DNA of 64,000 nt from Macrotis lagotis. Its lineage: Eukaryota; Chordata; Mammalia; Peramelemorphia; Peramelidae. This document shows positions 32,046-44,235 of this stretch, one piece after another (position 1 is the first letter of the stretch; every line of letters begins with the position of its first letter). Position numbers and translations under genes: made by a program. The stretch is taken from positions 632,577,354-632,641,353 of the forward strand of contig NC_133658.1 of assembly GCF_037893015.1 (NCBI RefSeq), written 5' to 3'. The notes under the pieces are model-generated. The model was not told the origin of the DNA, searched no databases, and worked only from the letters and a program-made list of their open reading frames with translations.

Positions 32046-34846
32046 GGATTTCCAGGGCAGAGCCAAGATGGTGGTGTCAAGCTAACCTGCTCTTTAGCCT
32101 TTCCCTACCAAAGATAAATGAAGCCTCTACTCTGACTGTCAATGCTACTTATCAAGCATTCAAGTAAACTGTCAATGATGATATCTTGATAACAACAGGA
32201 GCTTATCAAACAATCAAATAATCAAAATGTAATTGATGATACCCAATTAAAAATATTAGACCACCAAGGGAAGAGTCATAAAGATTTGTAATCTTAGAGT
32301 GATAGAAGGGAGAATGTGAATGCTGAGTAAATTTTATTCAATAGATTTAGCCCAGTGAGAGAACAAGATACATTTCCACTTGGGTTTAAAAACCTAACAT
32401 AATCTACAGGGAATGGGGGACCTGGAATGGGAAAGATAATGGAAGAAGGGACTGATGAAAGAGAAGGGGAAGGTATGAATAAAAATAAACTGAAAGTTAA
32501 ATTTCTAAAAGAAAAGTCAAAGGGGAAAGGTAATAAAATTTTGGTGAGAAGGAATAAGAGAAAAGGAAATAGATAAAGAAAAATGGAGAAAGATAGCATG
32601 GAGGGAAATAAAGAATTAGTAACCTTAACTGCAAATGTGAGTGGGATTCCATAAAATGGACTCAGCAGAATGGATTAAAAACCAGAATCCTATAATATGT
32701 TGTTTACAAGAAACACATTTGAAGCAGAGAGATATACACATGGTAAAAGTAAAAGTTTGGAGCAAAATATATCATGCCTCAGCAGAAGTAAAAAGTCTGT
32801 GGTAGTGATTCCAATCTCAGACAAAGTAAAAGCAAAAATCAATCTCATTAAAGAGATAAGGTAAGAAATTACATCTTCTTAAAAGGCACCATTGGAAACA
32901 AAACTGTCATTACTAAACATGTGTGCACCTAGTGGTATAGCATGCAGATTTCTAGAGGAAAAGGTGAGTGAATTACAAGGAGATATATTACAAGGAAGCA
33001 AAACATTAATAATAGGAGACATCAATCTCCCTCTCTCAGAGCTAGATAAATCTAACAACAAAATAAACAAGAAGGAAGTTAAGAAAGTGAATGAAACCTT
33101 ATGATAGACCTTTGGACAAAGCATAATGAGAATAGAAAAGAATAAACCTTTTCCTTGGCAGTACATGGCACCTTCACCAAAATTGACCTTGTACTAGGGC
33201 ACAAAAACTTTAAATTCAAATGCAGAAAGGCAGAAATAATAAATACACACTTCTCACACCATGGTGCAATAAATATTACATGTACTAAATGGTCATGGAA
33301 AGCAAAACCAAAAACTAATTGGAAACAAACCAACTTAATATTACATAATGGGTGGATAAACCAGAAAATAATAGAAATAATCAATAATTATCTCTAAGAA
33401 AATAATAATAATAATGAAATCTCATACCAAAATTTTTGAGATACAGCAAAGGCAGTTTTGAGGGGAAACTTTATGTCTCTAAATGCCTATATGAATAAAA
33501 TAGAGAAAGAGGAGATCAATGAATTGGGTATGCAACTGAAAAAGCTAGAAAAAGAATAGATTAAACAACTCCAATTAAATACCAAGTTAAAATTCTGAAA
33601 ATCAAGGAAGAAATTAATTAAATGGAAAGCAAGGAAATCATTGATCTCATAAACAAAACTAAGAGTTGGCTTTAATAAAAAGTCAATAAAATAGACAAAC
33701 TTCTGTTTAATCTGATTTTTAAAAAAGAAAGGCGATAACCAAATTATCATGATCAAAAAGTAAAAAGGTGAACTAACCACTAGTGAGGAGGAAATTAAAG
33801 AGATAATTAGAAGCTACTTTGTTGAATTAAATGCCAATAAATTGGACAATATGAGTGATATGGATGAATATTTACCAAAATTACCTAAATAAACTGATTT
33901 CAGAAGAAGAAATTGAAGAAACCATCAATAAAGTCCATAAGGAAAAAGTCTCCAGGTTCAGATGAACTTACAAGTGAATTTTACTATACATTTAAGGAAT
34001 AATTGATTCTTATTCTACATAAACTATTTTTTAAAAAAGGAGAGAAGGGAGTTCTGCAAAACTCCTTTTATTACACCAACATGGTGCTGATGCCTAAACC
34101 AGGAAGAATCAAAACAGACAAAGAAAATTATAGATCAATATCCCTAATGGGTATTGATACAAACATCTTAAATAAAATTTTAGCAATGAGCCTACAGCAA
34201 GTTATTACCAGGATAAAACATCATGATCAGGTTGGATTTATACCAGGAAGGTAGGGATGGTTCAACATTAGAAAATTACTCAACAGAAATCATGTGATTG
34301 TCTCAATAGATGCTGAAAACCCTTTGATAAAATATATCCTTCTTATTAAAAACACTCGAAAGTTTAGGAATAAATGGACTTTCCTTAAAATAATGAATAG
34401 TATCTATCTAAAACCATCACCACATATTATATTTAGTGGGGGATAAACTCAGTATTTCCAGAAAATTCAGGGATGAAACAAGAATGCCAATTGTCACCAT
34501 TACTATTCAATATACTATTGGAAATGTTAGCAGTAACAATAAGAGAAGAAAAAAGAAATTGAAGGAATCAGAAAAGACAATGAGGAAGTAAAACTCACTC
34601 ATTGCAGATGATGTGATGATATACCCAGAGAACCCAAGAAAATCATCTAAAAGACTCCTTGAAACAATTAACAAATTCAACAAAGTAGCAAGATATAATA
34701 TAAATCCACATAAATCATCAGCATTTCTATTTATGAACCATTAAGCCCAAAAACAAGGAATAGAAAGAGAAATGCCATTTAAAATAACTGTTGACAACAT
34801 CAAATACTTGGGATGCTACCTCCCAAGACAAACCCAGAAGGTTATT
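32046..34846 (+). mobile_element. Old L1, 5' part, ORF1 and 3' end missing
   Basis: The 5' end near CAGGGCAGAGCCAAGATGGT is followed by only ~200 bp of leader. It then has a purine-rich spacer like that of the other L1s (32280-32590) and ORF2 from 32598, so ORF1 is deleted. It stops in the reverse-transcriptase region after CCAAGACAAACCCAG at 34846, without a 3' UTR or A-tail. L1s normally lose 5' sequence, so 3' loss points to a later deletion or rearrangement. Confidence 0.75.
32598..34846 (+). pseudogene. L1 ORF2 fragment, endonuclease and reverse transcriptase
   Basis: Starts with ATGGAGGGAAATAAAGAATT at 32598. Recognisable pieces are the endonuclease (IIGDINLPLSELD at about 33020; TKIDLVLGHKN), then the RT block [20 protein letters not shown] and [20 protein letters not shown] (34003-34254), [10 protein letters not shown], and the catalytic ADDVM at 34604-34615. 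It is full of stops and frameshifts. Here the motif is ADD, in contrast with ADE in the two nearly full-length copies. Confidence 0.82.
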
Positions 34847-35354
34847 ATTATTATTATCAGAAGGTATCACTGTTACTAAAGTACGAGAATATCAACACTC
34901 TAAAAATACATCTATTATATGTTTATGTAATTTCTAAAGAATTCACAATTTAGATCATGTACACATAAAAACTTTAAGTAATTATGAGTAAATAATGTTT
35001 CAAAATTCCCAGATAGTGTTAAGAGCAATTCATTAGCAATTTAGTAATTATTGAATAAGCTGTCGTAAAGAGTCATAGCTTACAGAGTTTCTTTGTTGAT
35101 TACTATGAAGATTTGGATTCACTTCTGTCCTTGGGACTTTTTCATATTCCTATAATATAAAAGTAGTAGTAAGTTTAGGGAGGATGCTAGGCTATATAAT
35201 GTCCAAATGAAGAATTCAAATAATTTAACAATAACAATGGTAATCAATATAGAACTGAATTTTTCAGGGAAACAGTTTAAGTCTATTAGTTTCTGTCTAG
35301 CTTTAAATTCATTATCAACTCTTTTAAAGAGAACTAAGAAAGGCTTCAAAATAT
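34847..35354. other. No gene recognised
   Basis: Starts with a short (TTA)n flanked by CAGAAGGT on both sides (34840-34868). The rest is AT-rich with no recognisable feature. Confidence 0.45.
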
Positions 35355-37085
35355 CTTTTTGTTGTTGTTATTGTCAAGTTGTCCAATTTTATCTAACTCT
35401 TCATGATCCTATGCACCAAAGCACACCCTGCCTTTCTATCCTCTACTACATCTCAAATTCTTTCCAAGTTCATATTCGTTGTTTCCATGAACCTATCTCT
35501 TCTTCTCCTCTGCCATCCCCTTTTCCTTTTGCCTTCAATTTTCCCCAACATCAGGGTCTTTTTAAATGAATTATATCTTCTCAGTATATGATCAAAGTAT
35601 TTAAAATCCAGCTTTAATAATAAAATAAAATAAAATCCAACTTTGGTATTTGTTCTTCTAGTGAATAGGCTGAATTAATTTCTTAAGTATTGATTCTTTT
35701 GACCTCCTGTCATCTAAAGGACTCTCAAAAGTATTCTCTAGTATCACAATTCAAAACCATTAATTCTGTGGCACTCAGCTTTCCTTAGAATGCAACTCTC
35801 ACTACCACACATTGCTACCAGAAAAAAACCATAGCTTTGACTCTACAGACCTTTTCCAAGAAGGTGATGTTTCTGTTTTTTTCAGTATGCTGTCCAGATT
35901 TTCCATAAATTTCCTTCTCAGGTGCAAGATTATTTTAATTTTATGACTGTAGTCACACTGCTTCTATTTCTCCTCTCTCATTTGTCAGAATATGATGGAA
36001 CTAGTTGCCAGGATCTTTTATTTTCATGTTAAGCTTTAAGCCAGATTTTACACACTTATCTAGAAACTTAAATCCTTCTTCACTTTTTTGCCATCAGAAA
36101 AGTATCATCTGCACATCTGAAATTTCTCCCAGCAAACTTAATATTGTCCAGCCTGTCATTTTTACTTGATGTACTCTGCATTCAAATTAAATAAATAAGA
36201 TGACAATGTGCAGTCTTATCATACCCTTAAATAAGTCGATTATTTTATGATCAGTTCTAATTGTTGCTTCTTGATCTAAATTCAAGTCCCTTAGGAGAAA
36301 AATAAAATGCTCTGGTAGTTCCATCTCTTTGAGGATTTGCCATATTTTGTTGTGATCCACATAGTCATAGGGTAGGCAGTGAAACAAAAGGAGATGATTT
36401 TCTGGGACTCCCTTTTTTCTCCATAACCCAGTGAATGTTGGCAATTTGGTGTCTAGTTCCTCTGCCTTTGAGGCCAAGATACTGTTCTGGTACTCTGTGG
36501 TTCATATATTGCTGAAGAATATTAAGCACAACCTTGTTGGCATATGAGAAAAGCTCAACTATTCAGTAATTTCAACATTCTTTGATGTCGTTCTTTAAGA
36601 TTAAGATCATTATCCAGTGCAGTAGCCACTGCTGAGTTTTCCAAATTGTCTGTAATATTGTGTGCAGAATTTTAAAAGCACCAACTTTTAGGATTTTAAA
36701 TAAATAGCTAACTGAATTTCCAACACATCCACTAACCTTTATTGTTAGCAATGCTTCCTAAGGCTCACTTGACTTTATTCTCTAGAATTTCTGAATATAG
36801 ATCAATAAGTACATCACAGTTATCAGTCATGCTAAGATTTTTCTTACATAGTTATTTTGTGAATTCTTGGCATGTCTTCTTTATCTCTTCTACTTCTGTT
36901 AAATCTCTAGCATTTTTGCCTTTTACAATGCCCATTTTTCTATGAAACATTGCCTTTATATATATAATTTTCTTGAAAAGAATTATCTTTTCCATTCTTT
37001 TGTTGTCTTCTATTTCTTCCCATTGTTTATGAAAAAACCTTTCCTCTCCTTGTTATTCTCTGGAATTCTGCATTTATATTGGTAA
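35355..37085 (-). mobile_element. BovB/RTE LINE fragment
   Basis: The + strand carries the antisense of the BovB 3' half: GTTGTTGTTATTGTCAAG...CTCTTCATGATCC, 'CCTTTTGCCTTCAATTTTCC', CCAACATCAGGGTCTTTTT, 'GGACTCTCAAAAGTATTCTC' and GTTTTTTTCAGTATGCTGTC. On the - strand, pieces of RTE reverse transcriptase are readable: DYVDHNKIWQILKEMELP at 36187-36477, and further upstream NAEFQRI and a KMGIVKGKNARDLTEVEE-like block (about 36890-37075). It is 5'-truncated and full of stops. Confidence 0.85.
36187..36477 (-). pseudogene. BovB reverse-transcriptase fragment
   Basis: Ninety-six codons contain DYVDHNKIWQILKEM and LLRDLNLDQEATIRTDH. This is the RT segment of BovB that normally reads AFDCVDHNKLW...QEATVRT. 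The KAFD aspartate region is degraded (HCLPYDY), and the frame breaks before the YADD motif. Confidence 0.82.
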
Positions 37086-37158
37086 ATATGATTAATCACT
37101 TAATGCATGTGGATAATATTGAGCTATATGGCTCTTTAAAATATTAAACAGCTCTTTT

Positions 37159-37304
37159 TTTTTTTTTTTGCAACGCAAATGGGGTTAAGTGGCTTGCCCA
37201 AAGCCACACAGCTAGGTAATTATTAAGTGTCTGAGACCGGATTTGAATCCAGGTACTCCTGACTCCAAGGCTGATGCTTTATCCACTATGCCACCTAGCC
37301 ACCC
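37159..37304 (-). mobile_element. MIR-core SINE
   Basis: Antisense SINE with the T-run tail first. Flanked by perfect 14 bp repeats TAAACAGCTCTTTT at 37145-37158 and 37305-37318. Confidence 0.95.
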
Positions 37305-37318
37305 TAAACAGCTCTTTT

Positions 37319-40084
37319 AATGATGATATTTCTCCAAAGATATCAAAATATCATTTGGAGTTGATAAATTTGAGATAATATTGTACAAGGGAAAACAGAG
37401 GCTGGAAACTTTCAGTTTGAATCTAGAGTTCTTAAATATCTATTGGATAAAAGCAGATAGCTACAAATATATTCTCCGGATGATTAAAGCATAAAGATAC
37501 TAAAAAGAAGGCTTTACTTCAATAAAATGTTATAGAACTTAATAGCATCCTGAAATTAAAAAAAACAAATAGAATAACAATTTTAAAGCAATAATTATAT
37601 GTGCAGTTTCAGTCTAAATATATACTTATGAAACTGTAATAGATTTGGAAAATACTCCTTCTAAAACAGACATAGAATTTTAACCAAAAAAATAACAAAC
37701 CAGAATCTTAAGGCAGTTATAAAAAAAAAAGATCAATGCTTTCATGCCATAAAAAGGAAGCCTTAGAACATATGACAAAGAAGTTAAAAACCTACAGAAA
37801 TACTTTTGAAATAATTAGATATCAACTGAATAATTGTAAAAGCTGAAAAAAGGTATATTCTATTTGATTTTCTGAATGTAACTAAAAGTGGTTTACCTGT
37901 AGGTAGAAACTTAAACCGATAACATCCAGGTCCTCTATAGGTGATATATTCATTAACTCAGCTAATTTTATATAGCAATAAAAAAAAATCTAATACAACC
38001 AATTTATTTGGAGAAACACATGGCTTTATTCTAGTCCATTTCTAGGTCAATATGATCTGGAACTGCAGAAAGTTAATATTGGATCAACATTGATTATGCA
38101 AAGAAATGGTGCAGCCAGTGCATTACATCATTGCCAGCAGTAAAAGTTTAGCATTAACAGAATACTTAGCAAAACATGACAAAGTAAGTATAATTATACA
38201 TTAGAAGCCTTCAATCTTTCTTGAACTGATATATGACAAATACCAAAACTACCAACACAGAACACAAAATTCAACTAATAAACTGTACTTAAACTAGATT
38301 ATTATAACAAATTATTATCCTCCATTGTCTATTTTTAACTCTGATTCTTAAAAACTTAAGATCATGATTTTAATATTTGTTTCCAACCCATGGAAATATT
38401 CACAATCTTCATGTTCTCCAATATATGGAATAAAACATTTTTAAAGAAAAGAAAAATAAGTGGAATAATGTGAGAACAAGTTAGGGCACCTATCATTACT
38501 ATTGTTCTTCTTGCTAATAGATGTATATTGTGGATACTTTCAGTGAGAGTATAGAGGATGAGCTTACATTCTAAAGTTTTTATTCAAAAGAATTGCACTT
38601 GGCCAATAGTGCCTGGAATGATAGACATAAAGAAATTTGGTAGGATAGAAAGATGACAATAGAGAGTAATAATTCAAATGATAACCTATTGCTTCTCTCC
38701 TATCTGAGCAGATTGACTTGTGATTCTTGCAGAGAATCATGTTGGACCTGAATCAAATCAACCATTCAAATATATATATTTATCATCTATTTTATTTACA
38801 AAGCTCTATTAAGTTCCAGGGACTCCCCCCAAAAAAGAGGAGTAGCAAAAATGATCCTTATAATGCAATGCGGTTGCATACCAAGTCCAATAATTATGAC
38901 TTGCAATATAATATTATTGAGGGGGCTTAAAAGAAATAGTGGTATATCTATTCAATAAGCCAGATGTGACAACCATGGCAATTCCAAGCTCATATTCTTC
39001 ATGAATCTTGAATGTTGCTGCTTTTAGACTCTTCATTGGCTACATATAGAATGCTAGGAATTTACATGGCACCCACAATCTAAGACTGAGAAAGAAGTAC
39101 ATCCTTTTAATCAATTACTGAAGGTTAACCATTAGTCTATGAATTATGAATGACAACAATGCAAAGAATGTATCCTTCAAAAAAATCTGAACTTAGTTTT
39201 TACTGTTTTAGCATACATGAAAAAGACCAGTTCTCAGACTGTGTTTTCATATTTATTCATTTTCAAGGTTTTATTCAAAGGTACAATTGCCTAAATAAAC
39301 CCAACTAACTTTTCTATTCAAATTATCATTCCACTCACACAGGAACACACAAATTAAACTGATTGCTTGTTTAAACTCTATTCCTGGTTTGAACAAAAAG
39401 CAAGTTGCTTTTTGCTTTTTTTCTTCGTTCAGTTTTTCTTGGTTGGACTCCTAGGTTCAACTGCTATGATTAATTATAGTTTTCACAGAGCAATTCCTAT
39501 AAAACTCACAAGTTTGCCCCAATCAGCATAGTATCATCTCTAAATAGGAGCATCTGAAGGAATCATCAACTATCCATCTTCAATTTAGTCTTTTCACAGA
39601 ATTTCTTCCATGTTGAGAGCAAACATTTTTGGAAAGACCATATCACCCTGCTTATGATGTTAAGGATTATCTGTGTATTGGTACTTACCCAGAAATCTTG
39701 AATAGCATATGCATCAAAGGCTTCTTGTTGGAAATGAGTATTTAAGATTCTGTATTCTTGACCAACATATAGATGAAGTGAATATTTGTTTTATTCTTCA
39801 TATCTTTCAATCAACAGTGTGACAAAAAAAGGACATGCTGTAGATAATTGAAAGAAGCTCTGCCTCTTAACTCCTCATATTTTTGCTAAAGATACCCTCA
39901 ATACTTGTTTAGATTATGTAAGATATGAAATAAAAACAATTTTATATGTAAATATACATGTATATGACATATTTCTTTATTTCAATATAATTAATTTCTT
40001 TTATAAATCTATTTCTAACTTGTGAATTAGATGATGACTAAAGTCTTTAGCTCTGAATCTAAAATCCTTTTATTCTGTGAGGCC
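37319..40084. other. No gene recognised
   Basis: A 2.7 kb AT-rich stretch with only short frames. I see no transposon terminus, RNA gene or protein similarity. It is one of the larger repeat-free tracts in the window. Confidence 0.45.
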
Positions 40085-40225
40085 TGGCCTGAGAGTCAGA
40101 AGGCCCAATTTTAAATTCAGGTTATTACTAGTCCATTTTGTGATCTTGATGAAATCATTTAACTTTTTAAGATTTCAGTTTCTTCATTTTTAAAATCATA
40201 AAACTATTCCAAGTCTTATTGTGGC
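40085..40225 (+). repeat. MIR SINE
   Basis: GGCCTGGCCTGAGAGTCAGA, TGTGATCTTGATGAAATCA and 'TTCAGTTTCTTCATTTTTAA' follow the MIR order in sense. Confidence 0.75.
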
Positions 40226-40247
40226 ATGGAAGTGGCATTGGATTCTT

Positions 40248-40403
40248 AAAATTTTTTTTTAATTTATTTAAGTCAATGGTGTTAAGTGATCTGTCTGAAG
40301 TCACATAGCTAGGCAACTGTCAAGTGTCTGAGGCTGAATTTGAACTCAGGTCCTTCTGACTCCAGGACCAGTGCTCTATCCACTCCACCACCTAACTGCC
40401 CCA
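40248..40403 (-). mobile_element. MIR-core SINE
   Basis: Antisense, more diverged than most SINEs here. Target repeats are GCATTGGATTCTT at 40235-40247 and GCATTAGATTCTT at 40404-40416. It is inserted at the end of a MIR. Confidence 0.88.
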
Positions 40404-40489
40404 GCATTAGATTCTTGAAAGCAATGCCAGAAGATCAACAGCTCTAAAAGAATCTGTCAGGCTGAAAAGGTTTTGAGTATAGCCCTGCT

Positions 40490-40590
40490 AACAGATTGAA
40501 TCTGTTTTCTAAAGTCTATCCTAGCTAACTAGGCACCTGGTAATACTTGACATAGTACATGACATGCAGCAGATGCTTATTATAATTTTT
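40490..40590 (+). repeat. MIR 3' part
   Basis: GCACCTGGTAATACTTGACA ... GCAGATGCTTATTAT resembles the usual MIR 3' end (cacctggcacatagtaggtg). Confidence 0.5.
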
Positions 40591-40884
40591 TCGACATAAA
40601 CTAATGAAGCTTTATTATGCTTAGTTGTTTCATCTTTCTTTTGTTTTTTATGTTTCTTTTGATGTTTCTTTTATGTTTCTTTTCTTCATCTTATGTTTCT
40701 TTTTATGCTTATTTTAAGAATAGAATTCTTTGATGATAAAGATAATGAAATAGTATCTTCCTTTGTTCTGTCATATAATCCTGACCAGTATCTGAAGCCA
40801 TAATTTATTTCCAATTCTAATCAGAGGAAAAATGACCCTGAGTTTCAAATTATGAAAGGTATTGTTTAATACGAAGAATTATAA

Positions 40885-41370
40885 TATTCAGTAAAGGAAA
40901 AAGTCTCAGAAAAATCACAAGTCACAATAAAATCAGTTTATTATAATCAGCTATAAACTGTCACAATAAGGTTATCTTACCACAATCAGTTCTCACCTGA
41001 AAGTGAATAGCAACATCTCAATCCATATGGCTGGGGAGCACTCTTCCAGAGCCCCAAAGAGACAAGTGTCTTGGGCTATGCAGCCACATATCAGGGAAGG
41101 CTCCCCAAAACTGCCCTGGTCCTCCCACTTAAATCTGTTTCCAGATAAAGGAGGCTTTGCATTAGGGTGTAGTGTCTGTTTCAGGGGGTGTTTTCAGGAT
41201 CCCAGGAACTGGACATCCAGATAACACCTCAAGGGAATGTTTATGCTTAGGGAGGATGGCCAGTTCTCCCCAAGTCTAATTGTTTTCCTAACCTGCCTAA
41301 GGACTGAGTTTTATCTTCTCAGTTTGAGGTCAAATAATGAGTAACTTAGTGATGACATATGATTTTTTTA
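40885..41370 (-). repeat. Candidate solo LTR
   Basis: On the - strand, a GC-richer 5' half is followed by 'TTATAATAAACTGATTTTAT', with the polyadenylation signal at about 40937-40942, then a short T-rich end. This is the usual U3-R-U5 composition. TG...CA ends and a target duplication were not established. Confidence 0.4.
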
Positions 41371-41459
41371 TAGACCCAATATAAATCCCAAGATGTTAGC
41401 TACAACTGAGAGAAAAGCTACCCAAATGTTAATTGAATTGAAATAAACCTTATCCACTA

Positions 41460-41599
41460 CAACATGACTTTACATGCTGCAGAGAACCATGATTTCACTA
41501 GGATGACTGCCCTCCACTATTAACCTAGGTGACAACAGATCAGAGAAACAGATGACAAGTGGAAATAAATATAGTATGACCTTACATATATGATTATGA

Positions 41600-41645
<46 letters not shown>

Positions 41646-41960
41646 GTTTATAGATATCTAGGTACCTGTGAGTATATAGGTATATATCTATCCTCTATCT
41701 ATTCCCTACTTAATCATAACCTTCTTTGCGGTGGGGAGGGAAAAATAAAGTAAAAAATGCACAGCAGAGAATAAAAGAAAACCTACAAGGAAACAATGCT
41801 GGGCAGTTTTGAAATAATGCATAGTTTTTAATCATATAGGTTTCCCTAAAATGGAAATTTATTGTTTTATATTGAGTCTTCACTTACATTTTGCTGTGTA
41901 CATGACTGTTTTTTTCCCCTTGTTTTGTGTTTGTTTAAAATAAATTTGAAAACTTTAAAA
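41460..41960 (+). repeat. Possible LINE 3' tail with (TA)n
   Basis: A block GATGACAAGTGGAAATAAAT, a (TA)n tract at 41609-41640, and an end of TTGTTTAAAATAAATTTG followed by A-runs look like a retrotransposon 3' UTR. The family could not be named. Confidence 0.35.
41609..41640. repeat. (TA)n microsatellite
   Basis: About 16 uninterrupted TA units. Confidence 0.95.
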
Positions 41961-42552
41961 AAGAAAAGCACCTGGTGGTCAACTATCCAAAACTGAACCT
42001 CTCTGCATTAAGCTAGGTTATTTCAGTCTGTCAGACTAAAGCTGACATTCTTATGATATAACCTTCCAAACCTCAAGCTCATCTCCTTTAAAAAAAAAGA
42101 AAGAAACATCTGTGGAGAATTTTGTGAGTTGAGTCAACTTCAATATTGAGTAAAATAGTTATGCTTTGATATCTAGAGTCACAGGATCAAAGAGGAAGGT
42201 ACTGTCAATACAAAAAAAAAAAAAAAACTACATCTTCCTAAACAGGGCAGTAGAACTTTATTAATAATCATTGAAGGAGCATGGTATGTTGAAAAATCAC
42301 ATGTTTCCTGTAAGTTTAGTTGTATTAGTTTGATTTATGGGGTAGTTAGGAAGAAACTAATATAAATGGCAGATATAACTGATCTGTTGTGAAATTCATA
42401 TTTAAACCCAAATTTGGCACAAAATATTCAGCATTAGGGCAAGAACTTTTTATTTGCAATCCAGAAAGAGTTAAAGGAATGCAGAAGACAGAGGAACATG
42501 TGTACTTGACCATGAGAAGATACTTTTAAGAAAGCAAGCTTTTCCAGATCTT

Positions 42553-42696
42553 TTTTTAAGGCTTTTGCAAGGCAAATGGAGTTAAGTGGCTTGCCCAAGG
42601 CCACACAGCTAGATAATTATTAAGTGTCTGAGGTTAGATTTGAACTCAGGTACTCCTGACTCCAGTGCTCTATTCACTGCTCCACCTAGCCGCCCC
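42553..42696 (-). mobile_element. MIR-core SINE
   Basis: Antisense SINE. Flanked by TTTTCCAGATCTT at 42540-42552 and 42697-42709. Confidence 0.95.
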
Positions 42697-42964
42697 TTTT
42701 CCAGATCTTCTAAATAATTTTATATATCCTTCTTTGAACTATAGCTATTAGCATTAACCTTGATGTAAAACTTATCCTTATTAAGCAGAAATAGGATTAT
42801 TTTAAAAACAATCTAGAAACAAGGACAGAAGAAAGTAGTGATTAAAAAGACTAAAACCAAGAGAAATGTGACTCTTTAATTGAAATGGAAGATAAAGTGA
42901 AGTTATTCATTTCTAAAAAAATAGGAAAGATATAAAGGAGCTTATAGGTAATATAATCCATAAA

Positions 42965-43075
42965 ATATCCTCATATTACATTTGAGGAAACTGAGGCTTA
43001 GAAATGTGAATTATTTTGCCCATTTACACACAATTAGTGGTATTTGACTACCTGACCCCTCAACTTGCTAATTTC
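42965..43075 (-). repeat. MIR SINE, antisense
   Basis: 'TTTGAGGAAACTGAGGCTTA' followed by TTTTGCCCATTTACACACA is an antisense MIR. Confidence 0.7.
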
Positions 43076-43405
43076 AACTCCAGCATTCATCCAAATACAT
43101 TGGTTTTTTTTAGTTTGATATTTCATCCATTTAATACTCATATAAGAACAATGAAAGATGAATACAAAACTAGATTATCTTATATTACTCATGATAAGCA
43201 AATGTATTCTTTTTTCCTAATTTTATTTTTTATTTTTTTAACATTTTGTTTTCAAATTATATACAATAGTAATATGTACCCATAATTTTTTGCAAGACTC
43301 TGAATTCTACAATTCCCCCCCCCCCCCACAGAAGGCTTTCTGATAGTCTCTACATTGCTTTCATGCCATACATTGGTGCAAATTGAATGCTTTATAAGAG
43401 TAAAC

Positions 43406-43575
43406 ATAAAAGGGTAGTTAGTTGGCGCAGTTGATAGAGCACCAACCTTGGAGTCAGGAGTAGCTGAGTTCAAATCTGGCCTCAGACACTTAATAATTAC
43501 CTAGCTGTGTGGCCTTGGGCAAGCCACTTAACCCCATTGCCTTGCAAAAACTAAAAAACAAAAAACTAAAATAAC
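43406..43575 (+). mobile_element. MIR-core SINE in the HAL1 3' UTR
   Basis: Sense copy with 'GGAGTCAGGAGTAGCTGAGT', 'CACTTAATAATTACCTAGCT', CTTGCAAAAACT and an A-rich tail. Target repeats ATAAGAGTAAAC lie at 43394-43405 and 43576-43587. Confidence 0.95.
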
Positions 43576-44235
43576 ATAAGAGTAAACCTAAACCCCTTCC
43601 CTGCCCAAGAGAATGAGAAACCTCAAGAATAGAGAGAGAGAGAAAAAAAAAATTGTACCCAAGTCTGTGTTCAGATTTCAATGACTGTCTCTGGGGTGAA
43701 TTGCTTTCTTTATTATAAGTCCACCAGAGAAATTGTTTCAATATTTTTCCCACAGTTGCAATTACTAGCTGTACCTCCACTCTATTTCTCCCCACTCTCA
43801 TTTATTCTATCCTCTCTCTCTCTCCTTTCATTCTGGTCCTGTCCCAAAGTGTATTGAATCTGAGTACTCTCTCCCTCAGTCTTTCCTCTCTTCTATCACC
43901 TATACCCCCTTCCCTCCCCTCATTCCCCCTTATTCCATCTCTTTCTTCATTTTTCTCTAGAGTAAGATAATTTCCTCACCCTATTAAGTGTGTATGTTAT
44001 TTCCTCTCTGAGCCATTTCTGATGAGAATGAAGGCTCACTCATTCCCCCTTGCCTTTCCCCTTTCCACTTTAGTGAAAAAAGTTTTTTCTTGACTCTCGT
44101 GAACTTTCTTAGCTTCTTCTTCATCTCTTTTTCTTTCCTCCTTTCCTTTCCTTTATCACCCATTGACTCCATCTTTTTACTATATTATACCATTACATTC
44201 CACTCCTTCCAATGTCCTGTCTATATATGCTCATT

